Assembly: GCA_900113385.1 (NCBI GenBank)
Contig: FOPE01000023.1
Location: 1 to 47,599 of the forward strand
Source of the DNA: Lachnospiraceae bacterium C7
GTDB lineage: Bacteria > Bacillota > Clostridia > Lachnospirales > Lachnospiraceae
Direction: 5' to 3'
DNA: 47,599 bases
Part shown: in pieces, positions 7,641 to 15,771 of the stretch
Layout: the number at the start of each line of letters is the position of its first letter
How positions within the stretch are numbered: the stretch's first letter is position 1
Position numbers and translations under genes: made by a program
The notes under the pieces: model-generated
Seen by the model: only the letters and a program-made list of their open reading frames with translations
What the model was told of the DNA's origin: nothing
Database searches by the model: none

Positions 7641-8702
7641 TTATTTTTCAATATATTTTTTCAAAAAATCAATTAATATTTTCATTTGCTTATCTGTTCC
7701 TATAGAGATTCTTAAATAATTAGAAATTCTTTGTGGATTTGAAAAATACCTAACATATATATTTTCTTTTTTCAATGCTTCAAATAATTCTTTTGCTGGA
7801 ATTTTTTCGTGAGTTGCAAAAATAAAATTACTCATAGAATCTTTAAAAGAAAATCCTAATTTTTTTAATTCTCCTTTAGTCCACTCTCTTGTTTCTATAA
7901 TTTTATTTCTAGTTTGTTCAAAATATTCTCTATCTTCTATAGCTTTAACTCCAAGTTCTATGGCCATTGCGTTCATTGTATATGAATTAAACGAATATTT
8001 TACATCGTTTAAATACTTAATTAACTTCTCATTTCCTATAGCAAAGCCTATTCTTGCACCTGCCATTGAACGGGATTTTGAAAATGTCTGAACAACTAAT
8101 ACATTATCATATTTATTGATTAAACCTGTAGCACTTTCCCCTCCAAAATCTATATACGCTTCGTCAACTATAACTAAGACTTCTTTATTATTTTTTATAA
8201 TAGTTTCTACTGTTTCTAATGGCAAAAGCGCACCTGTTGGTGCATTAGGATTAGGAAAAATAATTCCTCCACAGTCTTTTTTATAATCTTTTGGGTCTAT
8301 TTCAAAATCTTTAGTTAATGGAACTTGCTCATACGGTATCCTTAACATATTTGCCCATACATCATAAAAAGAGTAGGTTATATCTGGGAATAGTATTGGC
8401 TTATTTGAATTGAAAAAAGTCAAAAAACTCATTGCAATTACATCATCTGAACCTACGCCCACAAAAACCTGCTCTTTTTTTAGGTTATAAAAATCTGCAA
8501 TCTTCTCCACCAACTTAGAGATTGCTGGATCTGGATATAGACGCAATTTATCTACATCAAAATTCTTCCATGCATCATACACTCCTTTAGCTGGTGGATA
8601 TGGATTTTCATTAGTATTTAATTTGATTACTGTTGCATTTTTTGGCTGTTCCCCTGGTGTGTAGGGTTCAACCTTTCTTACATTTTTTTCCCAATTTTTC
8701 AT
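7641..8702 (-). CDS. hisC: Histidinol-phosphate aminotransferase (HisC-type class II aminotransferase)
   Basis: The 353-residue product has the fold-type I PLP aminotransferase pattern. It shows an NENPYPP substrate region near residue 31, FPNPNAPTG at 149-157, DEAYIDF at 180-186 and the PLP lysine K209 in TFSKSRSMAGARIGF. Length and motifs match HisC, which converts imidazole-acetol phosphate and glutamate to histidinol phosphate. No other his gene is nearby. The gene sits 75 nt downstream of the last DUF4956 gene with no terminator between, so it may be cotranscribed with the exopolysaccharide cluster. Broad or aromatic aminotransferase activity is an alternative. Start fixed by GGAGG ahead of the ATG. 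Confidence 0.88.
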   Translation of the reverse strand: MKNWEKNVRKVEPYTPGEQPKNATVIKLNTNENPYPPAKGVYDAWKNFDVDKLRLYPDPAISKLVEKIADFYNLKKEQVFVGVGSDDVIAMSFLTFFNSNKPILFPDITYSFYDVWANMLRIPYEQVPLTKDFEIDPKDYKKDCGGIIFPNPNAPTGALLPLETVETIIKNNKEVLVIVDEAYIDFGGESATGLINKYDNVLVVQTFSKSRSMAGARIGFAIGNEKLIKYLNDVKYSFNSYTMNAMAIELGVKAIEDREYFEQTRNKIIETREWTKGELKKLGFSFKDSMSNFIFATHEKIPAKELFEALKKENIYVRYFSNPQRISNYLRISIGTDKQMKILIDFLKKYIEK

Positions 8703-8777
8703 AAATAACCTCCATTGTTTTTCACAATATTATGATACCTTTTTAATATCAAAAAAACAATATGGCTATTTACCTTT

Positions 8778-9452
8778 TTATCTCATCTCGTCAGATTGGC
8801 ATACTGTGTTAACTGAGTCTACTCCACCTAAGGCATATAATTTTTCGCTAACACTACCATTTTTCTTTGCGTTATTAATAAGTTTTTGTGTGAGTTCAAA
8901 AATGTACTCTGATTTTTCTACTGTTGAATTATTAACTTTCAATTCAGCTTTTCCATCGTAAAACTCTTTTACAATTGCTTCAACTTCGCTTTCTTTTGCT
9001 CTGTCACATCTAATTACTAAAAGATGTCTATAATTGTCTTGTACTAAACCAAATAATACAAGCATAACAAAAATAAATAATGTTCCAATAAATGCTACCA
9101 AATATTCTGAAACACCACAACAGATACCAATTGCAATTGCCCAGAAAATATATGCTGTATCTCTAGGATCTTTAATAGCTGTACGGAAACGTACGATAGA
9201 AAGCGCACCGACCATACCTAATGATAATGCTACGTTATTACCAATTACACTCATAACAAGTGTTGTAATCATTGACATCATAATTAAAGATACATTAAAT
9301 CTACCACTATAAACAACTCTTGTATGACTTGTTCTATAAGATAAATAAATTATTAATGCTAAAATAGCTGCTACTGCAAAATTTAAAATAATTTGATTTG
9401 TACTTAAATGTGTTGAGCTAACATTAAGCACTTCTAACATTTTAGTTCTCAT
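8778..9452 (-). CDS. DUF4956 membrane protein, copy 1 (distal end of the polysaccharide cluster)
   Basis: The 224-residue product has four membrane segments (about residues 22-41, 52-73, 80-100 and 108-135), then a soluble alpha/beta domain of about 85 residues. The conserved core is SLGMVGALSIVRFRTAIKD-PRDTAYIFWA, the DUF4956 signature, with an IVRFR arginine pair at the membrane border. The copy at 11588-12220 has the matching GLAIVGTLTITRFRNPIKDYRD. From general knowledge, DUF4956 genes are frequent neighbours of VTC and CotH genes, but no biochemical role is known to me. The soluble tail (LVIRCDRAKESEVEAIVKEF...) is ACT- or ferredoxin-like in pattern, a guess. GAGGAAG precedes the ATG. 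Confidence 0.85.
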   Translation of the reverse strand: MRTKMLEVLNVSSTHLSTNQIILNFAVAAILALIIYLSYRTSHTRVVYSGRFNVSLIMMSMITTLVMSVIGNNVALSLGMVGALSIVRFRTAIKDPRDTAYIFWAIAIGICCGVSEYLVAFIGTLFIFVMLVLFGLVQDNYRHLLVIRCDRAKESEVEAIVKEFYDGKAELKVNNSTVEKSEYIFELTQKLINNAKKNGSVSEKLYALGGVDSVNTVCQSDEMR

Positions 9453-9502
9453 GATACTTCCTCTATTCTTATTTGATTTATATTTAATTTTGTTTTAAGT
9501 GT

Positions 9503-9538
9503 AATTTTTAGTTTTAGTTTAATTTTTAGTTTTAGTTT
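9503..9538. repeat. Perfect 18-bp tandem duplication in the GT2-DUF4956 gap
   Basis: The unit AATTTTTAGTTTTAGTTT occurs twice, head to tail (9503-9520, 9521-9538), within a 140-nt AT-rich gap that lacks a clear terminator. It gives the minus-strand transcript an A-rich, unstructured spacer. Confidence 0.85.
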
Positions 9539-9592
9539 TCAGCTGTTTTTTAACTAATTTTTATTTTTAGCTAATTTTGAAATGGTATTATT

Positions 9593-11572
9593 TTATTCCT
9601 CATCAGCTGTGTCCATACGTTTCATTAAATTCATTTTAATATCACCGAAAATACTATCTCTTTCTTCTATAATATCTGGTAAAGATGGATCTCTATCATA
9701 TACTATTTGATAATATTCTCCCATGTTTTCATCGTCTAACTCTGTAATATTAAAACTATATTTATATTTATCATCTAGCTTACGCTTATTGACTAATTTA
9801 GCCATCATCTCTGCTTCATAGTGATGAGTTTTGATTTTTGCTTTTACGTTATCGCCTTTTTCAATATTTATATTGTCTAATCTTACAACTGAATGGTCTA
9901 CTAAAATTGCAAACCCTTCTTCTGAAACATCCGTTGTGACACCTTCAATATGTACATTATCTCCGAAATCTAAATGAACTGGTATTTCTACTTCATATCT
10001 TTCTGTCATACGTCTATTTACACGTCCTAACATAAAAAATATTGACATTATAAGCGCATTAAGATTAAGAACTAACCAAAACATAATAATCAACGGGCCT
10101 ACTGATTGATACTCTACCATTTGTCCAACTGACTTAATAATTGCTATCACAGAAAATACCGCTAATATTCCATGTGGTAGTGCATAAATTGCATCATTTT
10201 TTGCATTTACTGTACGTCTTTTTTCTGTTACGTGGAATCCTCTTTTTCTAAATCCCATTGCTTCTAACAAAATGGGAACTATTAAATATGGACATAATGC
10301 TGTATCCACTATATTACTCCATCTTGGATTACGTATTTTGCTGGATACTGCTCGTGCAGCGAAAAATCCCAACACGTAAGATGGCAACCATATAGTAAAC
10401 ATTTGCCATGGCTGACACACAATAACTGGAATATTAAATAACATAAATGCTATTGGGGCAAGCATAAATACAAATCTTCTCAAGTATGACCACCAATATA
10501 ATTCACATGAAAAATAGCTCATTTTTGCTGCAAATGGCATTTTTTTGTCTTTCCATACTTTAATTCTCCTAAGGGAAAAGACACATCCTCGTCCCCAACG
10601 CTCTCTTTGTTTTATAAGCGAATCTAATGTATCTGGTGAAAGTCCATGTGCGTATGGTGTAGATGTGGCATAACATGTATAGCCTTCATCTTGTATATGT
10701 ATTCCTGTCTCAAAGTCTTCTGTAATAGTTCCTGTTGCAATTCCTCCTACTAATTCTAATGCTTCTCGTGAAATCAAAGTGTTTGATCCTGCATAAATAG
10801 GTGAATTTGACTGGTTTCTATTAACATTAATTTCTCTAAAGAAATAATCTTGTTCATTTGGAACTAAACGTTCTGAATACAAATTATATTGAAATAAATC
10901 TGGATTATAAAAACTTTGTGGTGTTTGAATAAATCCTATTTTATAATTTGGATCAATTTCATTTTCTTTTCTTTGTACCCAGTTACCATCCTTATCTTTT
11001 TTCATCTTTGGTAGATAAAAATATGGCACCGTCTTCATTAAGAAGTCTCTAGTTGGAATCATGTCTGCATCAAAAGTTGCTACAAATTTTCCGGAAGTCT
11101 TGCTTAATGCGTTATTTAAATTTCCTGCTTTGGCTAATTTGTTGTTAGCAAGACCTTGATATCCAACTCCCATTTTTTTTGCTAAATCGGCAACTGATTG
11201 TCTGTTACCGTCATCACAAAACCAAATGTGTACCTTGCTTTTATCTGGATACTTCATATGTTTGCAACCATTAGCTGTCTTATAGAGTACATCTAGTGGT
11301 TCATTATGTGTTGCAATAAATACGTCTACATCAGGGAACCAACTTTCTGGTATTGTTGGAAATTCTGGTTCTGAATTATTAATTGATGTAATAAAATGCA
11401 TTATTGTTTCTACAGCTGATATCACCTCTGAAATTAACATTATAACTCCACATATTAGTGGAATCACACCGTATGTTACTGGAAGGGTGAAAAATATTCG
11501 CCAAGTAATATATATTAATAATGTTATTGTTGCTAACGCAACTATAAACTTTTTATATTTTATACTCCTCAT
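9593..11572 (-). CDS. Cellulose-synthase-like family 2 glycosyltransferase with C-terminal PilZ domain (module A)
   Basis: The 659-residue protein has the BcsA layout. Two N-terminal membrane segments (about residues 9-27 and 35-60) precede a GT-A domain with FCDDGN (D120-D121), DAD at 168-170, TED at 284-286 and QRERW at 322-326. Several membrane segments follow, then a cytoplasmic PilZ domain with RMTER (R521, R525) and DVSEEG (548-553), the c-di-GMP-binding RxxxR and DxSxxG. This predicts a processive synthase that makes and exports a beta-linked polysaccharide, probably from UDP-glucose, activated by c-di-GMP. Sugar specificity is inferred. It follows the DUF4956 gene by 15 nt. It is shorter than the module B paralogue because it lacks the extra C-terminal domain. 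No BcsB-like partner lies next to it. Confidence 0.92.
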   Translation of the reverse strand: MRSIKYKKFIVALATITLLIYITWRIFFTLPVTYGVIPLICGVIMLISEVISAVETIMHFITSINNSEPEFPTIPESWFPDVDVFIATHNEPLDVLYKTANGCKHMKYPDKSKVHIWFCDDGNRQSVADLAKKMGVGYQGLANNKLAKAGNLNNALSKTSGKFVATFDADMIPTRDFLMKTVPYFYLPKMKKDKDGNWVQRKENEIDPNYKIGFIQTPQSFYNPDLFQYNLYSERLVPNEQDYFFREINVNRNQSNSPIYAGSNTLISREALELVGGIATGTITEDFETGIHIQDEGYTCYATSTPYAHGLSPDTLDSLIKQRERWGRGCVFSLRRIKVWKDKKMPFAAKMSYFSCELYWWSYLRRFVFMLAPIAFMLFNIPVIVCQPWQMFTIWLPSYVLGFFAARAVSSKIRNPRWSNIVDTALCPYLIVPILLEAMGFRKRGFHVTEKRRTVNAKNDAIYALPHGILAVFSVIAIIKSVGQMVEYQSVGPLIIMFWLVLNLNALIMSIFFMLGRVNRRMTERYEVEIPVHLDFGDNVHIEGVTTDVSEEGFAILVDHSVVRLDNINIEKGDNVKAKIKTHHYEAEMMAKLVNKRKLDDKYKYSFNITELDDENMGEYYQIVYDRDPSLPDIIEERDSIFGDIKMNLMKRMDTADEE

Positions 11573-11587
11573 TTTAATGCTCCTTTT

Positions 11588-12220
11588 TTATATTGCTATG
11601 TCATCTTCCTGACAAATCACATTAATTTCATCTATCATTGGATTTTCATATAAACTAGCTTTTATTTTTTTGGCCATTCCAACTTTATCTTGAACTTTTC
11701 CTTTTATTTCATAGATAAGTTCCATTCCTGCAGATTCGTCTGAATTGTTGTATTTCATTTTTATGAAACTTCCATATTCTTCTGCAAGATTTTCCATAAT
11801 ATCATTTTCCGCATCAATTTTTCCTTTTACAACTAAAAGAAGCCTATCGTAATTTTTCATTGCTCCTAAAGCAAACATGAATACTATTATAATTCCACTT
11901 CCAACTGCAAGAAGAATATATTGATGTGCTGCTATAGTAAATCCACCTGCAACTGTCCAGAAAATATATATTATATCTCTATAATCCTTAATTGGATTTC
12001 TAAAACGTGTAATTGTCAATGTACCAACAATGGCTAACCCGCCAATATAAAAATGTAAGTATAGCATCAATGAAGTAATTATTGCATATATAACCAATGC
12101 TGTTTCCATAGAAACTGAATAAATTGCTCTAGAATGAGTATACTTATAAACTTTGCCTACAAGAACTCCTACAAATCCTGCAGAAATAAGTGTAACCATC
12201 ATTTCCATATAATCTTTCAT
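11588..12220 (-). CDS. DUF4956 membrane protein, copy 2 (paired with VTC)
   Basis: The 210-residue product has four membrane segments and the core GLAIVGTLTITRFRNPIKDYRDIIYIFW, homologous by eye to the 8778-9452 product. A soluble C-terminal domain (RLLLVVKGKIDAENDIMENLAEEYGSF...) follows. The ATG directly follows the stop codon of the VTC gene (TAAATG), so translation is probably coupled and the two proteins may form a complex. From general knowledge, VTC-DUF4956 adjacency recurs across bacteria. A model in which DUF4956 is the membrane subunit that positions or exports the VTC product is inference. Confidence 0.87.
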   Translation of the reverse strand: MKDYMEMMVTLISAGFVGVLVGKVYKYTHSRAIYSVSMETALVIYAIITSLMLYLHFYIGGLAIVGTLTITRFRNPIKDYRDIIYIFWTVAGGFTIAAHQYILLAVGSGIIIVFMFALGAMKNYDRLLLVVKGKIDAENDIMENLAEEYGSFIKMKYNNSDESAGMELIYEIKGKVQDKVGMAKKIKASLYENPMIDEINVICQEDDIAI

Positions 12221-12913
12221 TTAATTGCCACCTCCAGAAAATTTTCTGGCTAAAACATATTTACTTACAGATGTTTCTACCTTGTTTACAGAATTTAGCA
12301 TAATTTTGATATAAGATGGTAAAAATCTATTGTATTTCACCTCTAAAACACCTTGATCTTTTTCCATAACCGGATAAGTTTGTAATTTTTCTGAAAAAAT
12401 ATCAAACTCTCCTTCATTACTTCTTACATCTGTATCTATTGTTACTCTTATACTATTTTCTGGAGCCATAAGTGCAATTCTATCATACTCTACAACGCAT
12501 TTTGGTCTGTATAAATTCATAGACATAATTCTATAAAATTCCATAGCGATGTCTTCGTCATATCTAAGTAAAACATTATAGTTACCTTTTATAAGCTCTT
12601 GTGCATCTTCCTTAGATATTGTAAGTGATCTCTTGTGTTGCATACAGCCACTTTTTGCTTTTAATTCTAACTTAGCCTTTGTATCTTTAGGGCTATATAT
12701 GCGAAGTCTAATTTTTTTTCTTTCGCTTAAACCCGCTTCTTTTTCAAATAAATCTATATCTGTATATGAATCAAAATACAATGATCTAACTAAATAACTA
12801 TTTAGTCCATGAAAGGAATCTCCTTGCATAACCATTGAAAGCTGACTCTTTACATATGATAGTTGAATTTTTGACATTTTATATTTTTTTTCTTCTCGTA
12901 AAACGTCTAGCAT
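12221..12913 (-). CDS. VTC-domain protein (polyphosphate polymerase-like, CYTH/TTM superfamily)
   Basis: The 230-residue soluble protein consists of one VTC domain. The tunnel-fold signatures are present: REEKKYKM at the start, SLYFDS, RKKIRLRIY (charged basic strand), KLELKAK, CVVEYDRIALM, VRVTIDTDV and the metal-binding glutamate strand LEVKYN near residue 198. In yeast Vtc4 this fold makes polyphosphate from ATP. Here the basic and acidic tunnel residues appear kept, so it looks catalytically able, but the product is unknown. It lacks SPX and membrane domains; the membrane part may be supplied by the coupled DUF4956 protein. Placement in an acetylated-glucan cluster suggests phosphate-related modification or energy supply for polymer assembly (inference). 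GGAG before the ATG. Confidence 0.88.
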   Translation of the reverse strand: MLDVLREEKKYKMSKIQLSYVKSQLSMVMQGDSFHGLNSYLVRSLYFDSYTDIDLFEKEAGLSERKKIRLRIYSPKDTKAKLELKAKSGCMQHKRSLTISKEDAQELIKGNYNVLLRYDEDIAMEFYRIMSMNLYRPKCVVEYDRIALMAPENSIRVTIDTDVRSNEGEFDIFSEKLQTYPVMEKDQGVLEVKYNRFLPSYIKIMLNSVNKVETSVSKYVLARKFSGGGN

Positions 12914-12955
12914 TGCTTTCTCCTACTAATTCTTTTATACCACTAATCTTTTGCA

Positions 12956-14281
12956 TTAATCTTTTTTAGGATAATCATTTTCGTAAAAATGGAAGAAGTT
13001 TGGCAATAAATCCACTGTTCCATATGCTACAAAAACATAGTCATAATCCGTATTTTTAATAGCTTTTTTTACATAATCGTCTGTTGCATATTTTCCCCAA
13101 ACGCAGTCAATTTGACTACAGAAAGGTATAGAATCTACAATCATTGGAGATGCAAAAGAATCTCGAATCCATAAAACTTTAAGTCCATCTTTATTATTAT
13201 GATTAATAATTTGATCCATTTGACAAACACCATTCATATAATAACCATATGGATCTGATTCATATAGATTATCATATTTAAGTTTACTTGGAATAAGTAC
13301 AGTATCTGTATAATTTCCTTTCATCTTATTCCATGTGATGTTACAATCAAACTTTGGTTTAAATGTTTGGAAATCTTCTAATCCTTCATTTGCAAAAGAT
13401 ACTCCTACGCTTCTTCCTGATGCACCTAGGAATATATTTTTATGCCATTTAATTTCATAATTATTAATATTCCTGTAGTATCCATTTGGATCTAATTTAG
13501 CATCATATTTGTCGTTTAAATGACCAACTAAATCTTTAAACGCAAGAAAGGCTGCTTTACCTGTCCAGTGATGATCTGTTTTGTAAAACATTTCTTTCCA
13601 TGTTAATCCAGAATTTTTTAAAGTAGTTCTAAAGTCAATAGAATCAATACCATAACGTCTATTCCACAACAATAATTCATCCATCTGATTGTTGTAATCA
13701 TTATATGGTATTCCTGAATATCCGCTATCCCATGTACTATCAAACTTATTAGGGAATCCCATAAAAATAAGTTTGCCACCTTTTTTTCCCACTTCATTTT
13801 TTAGTGTTAATAACTGCTGTGAATATCTTCTGTAATCATGATCTGGTACTGTAACCCAGAAGTTTACAGAGTTATATGCATTTTTCTTATCTAAAGCATA
13901 TGAAAAACCGTCAATTTCTTTTTTTCCTACTAATCTATTGACTGTTCCATATCCTTCAATCCAGTCGTATCTCTTATAAACTGATGTTGTTATATTATTA
14001 TCAACGTGAGCTATTCCTGTAGAAACAATCGCCTCTAGTGTAGAAGTATCATCAGAACTTGTAGTATCCTCTGTAGCTGATGCTGCATAAGTTGCTGTTA
14101 CTTTCTCACCTTTTAACTTTTGTTGTAATTGTTTTGTTGCTACAGTTGCTGTCTTTTTTATTTCTGGCAGTGAATTTTTTGCAGATAATATTGATAAACT
14201 AAACATTCCCGCAAAAAACATCGCTGTATAAACATATTTTTCTTTATGCTCTATATTCTTGATTTTTTCTATTAATTTCAT
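12956..14281 (-). CDS. DHHW-family (AlgJ/AlgX-like) SGNH-type O-acetylation protein, module A
   Basis: The 441-residue product has an N-terminal membrane anchor (YTAMFFAGMFSLSILSA, about residues 17-33) and a large extracellular domain. The diagnostic motif is KTDHHWTGKAAF, with the second catalytic block LWIRDSFASPM carrying the nucleophile serine. In alginate acetylation, AlgJ and AlgX take acetyl groups passed through the MBOAT protein AlgI and put them on the polymer outside the membrane. Here the MBOAT gene ends 17 nt upstream, so the two form an AlgI/AlgJ-type pair. The start was set at ATG 14281 because AGGTGG lies 5 nt upstream; the GTG at 14290 overlaps that site. Confidence 0.9.
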   Translation of the reverse strand: MKLIEKIKNIEHKEKYVYTAMFFAGMFSLSILSAKNSLPEIKKTATVATKQLQQKLKGEKVTATYAASATEDTTSSDDTSTLEAIVSTGIAHVDNNITTSVYKRYDWIEGYGTVNRLVGKKEIDGFSYALDKKNAYNSVNFWVTVPDHDYRRYSQQLLTLKNEVGKKGGKLIFMGFPNKFDSTWDSGYSGIPYNDYNNQMDELLLWNRRYGIDSIDFRTTLKNSGLTWKEMFYKTDHHWTGKAAFLAFKDLVGHLNDKYDAKLDPNGYYRNINNYEIKWHKNIFLGASGRSVGVSFANEGLEDFQTFKPKFDCNITWNKMKGNYTDTVLIPSKLKYDNLYESDPYGYYMNGVCQMDQIINHNNKDGLKVLWIRDSFASPMIVDSIPFCSQIDCVWGKYATDDYVKKAIKNTDYDYVFVAYGTVDLLPNFFHFYENDYPKKD

Positions 14282-14298
14282 TGTGACCACCTATAATT

Positions 14299-15744
14299 TT
14301 AAAAGTTAAAGTAGATAAATGGATTGTATCCACCTCTTACTAAGCTTGAAACTGAAATCATCATTCCAAGACATAAAAGTGCAACCCAGGCTGTTTTTGT
14401 CACAAACTTTACTGGCACGTTTTTTGATGCCTCTACTTTTTTTCTAATATATGGAGCGATTGGTATTGAACACATAATAGCTGGTATAAATACCATCCAA
14501 TATTCTCTTAAAATCATGATTGATGTATCACTGCAGAATGGATTGCCATTGGCCATGAACATGTTTTTAAAGTACTCTCTCATCAAATATATGTCCTGAG
14601 CTCTAAACATTACCATTCCTAGCATAAATATAACCACTACATATGCATGTCTAATTACTGCTGGAATATTACGATGCTCGAAATCTACTATTCGCTCTAA
14701 CAATAAAAATAGCAAATTGTACAAGCCCCATAAGATAAACGTCCATGAAGCACCATGCCATAAACCTGTTAATGCCCATACTACAAATGTGTTTCTTACC
14801 ATAATATCTGCATTTTTTACTCTTGAACCACCTAATGGAAAATATACGTATTCCTTAAACCATGTTCCAAGAGAAATATGCCATCTTCTCCAGAATTCAC
14901 CTATAGATTTTGAAATAAATGGATAATTGAAGTTTTCATCAAACTCAAAACCAAATATTTTACCAAGACCTATAGCCATATCTGAATAAGATGAAAAGTC
15001 AAAAAATAACTGAAGCATATATCCTGCAGCTCCTATCCAAGCCATTACTACAGGAACTTGATACATATCTGAACCTGTTTGAGTAAGTTTGTATATATTA
15101 TCTACCACTACTCCTAAATTGTTGGCTAATAGGATTTTTTTAACTAATCCAATAGAAAATCTCCATGTTCCCTCTGTTACATTATTGATATTAAATCTTC
15201 TATTGTTAATGTAATATTCAATAGTTTTATATCTTACAATTGGACCTGCAACTAACTGTGGGAAAAATGCTATGTATAGTCCTAAATCTAAAGGATTTTT
15301 CTGTACATTAGCATCATGTCTATACACATCTACTACATAAGAAAGTGCTTGGAATGTAAAAAATGAAATTCCGATTGGTAGCGTAAGACCTGCCTTTGGT
15401 ATTACATTTTTTCCAATTGCTCCATTAATTGAACTTATAAAGAAGTCCATATATTTAAAAACAAATAAAATTGAAAGATTTGCAACAACATCGATTGTTA
15501 ATGCAATTTTTGCTTTCTTTTGGTTTACATCATTATACCTATCTACCAAAAGTCCCATTATATAATTTACTATAATGGATATGATTAATAACGAAACATA
15601 TACTGGTTCTCCCCATGCGTAAAATATTAAACTCACAATAAGGAGCCAAATATTTTGTAGCTTAATAGAAAATCCTAAAAGGAAAAAACCTAATATGGTT
15701 ATTGGCAAAAAGTATAATAAAAAGGTTAAACTTGAAAATACCAT
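14299..15744 (-). CDS. MBOAT-family O-acyltransferase (AlgI/DltB-like), module A
   Basis: The 481-residue polytopic protein has the MBOAT signatures LWHGASWTFILWGLYN (invariant His in the WHG motif), FWRRWHISLGTWFKEYVYFPLGG and FFPQLVAGPIVRY. It is expected to move acetyl groups from cytoplasmic acetyl-CoA across the membrane to the DHHW partner. The C-terminus VRGGYNPFIYFNF is nearly identical to that of the module B paralogue (VRGSYNPFIYFNF), supporting duplication of the acyltransferase pair. ATG preceded by AAGGCGG. Confidence 0.93.
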   Translation of the reverse strand: MVFSSLTFLLYFLPITILGFFLLGFSIKLQNIWLLIVSLIFYAWGEPVYVSLLIISIIVNYIMGLLVDRYNDVNQKKAKIALTIDVVANLSILFVFKYMDFFISSINGAIGKNVIPKAGLTLPIGISFFTFQALSYVVDVYRHDANVQKNPLDLGLYIAFFPQLVAGPIVRYKTIEYYINNRRFNINNVTEGTWRFSIGLVKKILLANNLGVVVDNIYKLTQTGSDMYQVPVVMAWIGAAGYMLQLFFDFSSYSDMAIGLGKIFGFEFDENFNYPFISKSIGEFWRRWHISLGTWFKEYVYFPLGGSRVKNADIMVRNTFVVWALTGLWHGASWTFILWGLYNLLFLLLERIVDFEHRNIPAVIRHAYVVVIFMLGMVMFRAQDIYLMREYFKNMFMANGNPFCSDTSIMILREYWMVFIPAIMCSIPIAPYIRKKVEASKNVPVKFVTKTAWVALLCLGMMISVSSLVRGGYNPFIYFNF

Positions 15745-15771
15745 TTTTTTACCGCCTTAAAATTACAATAT

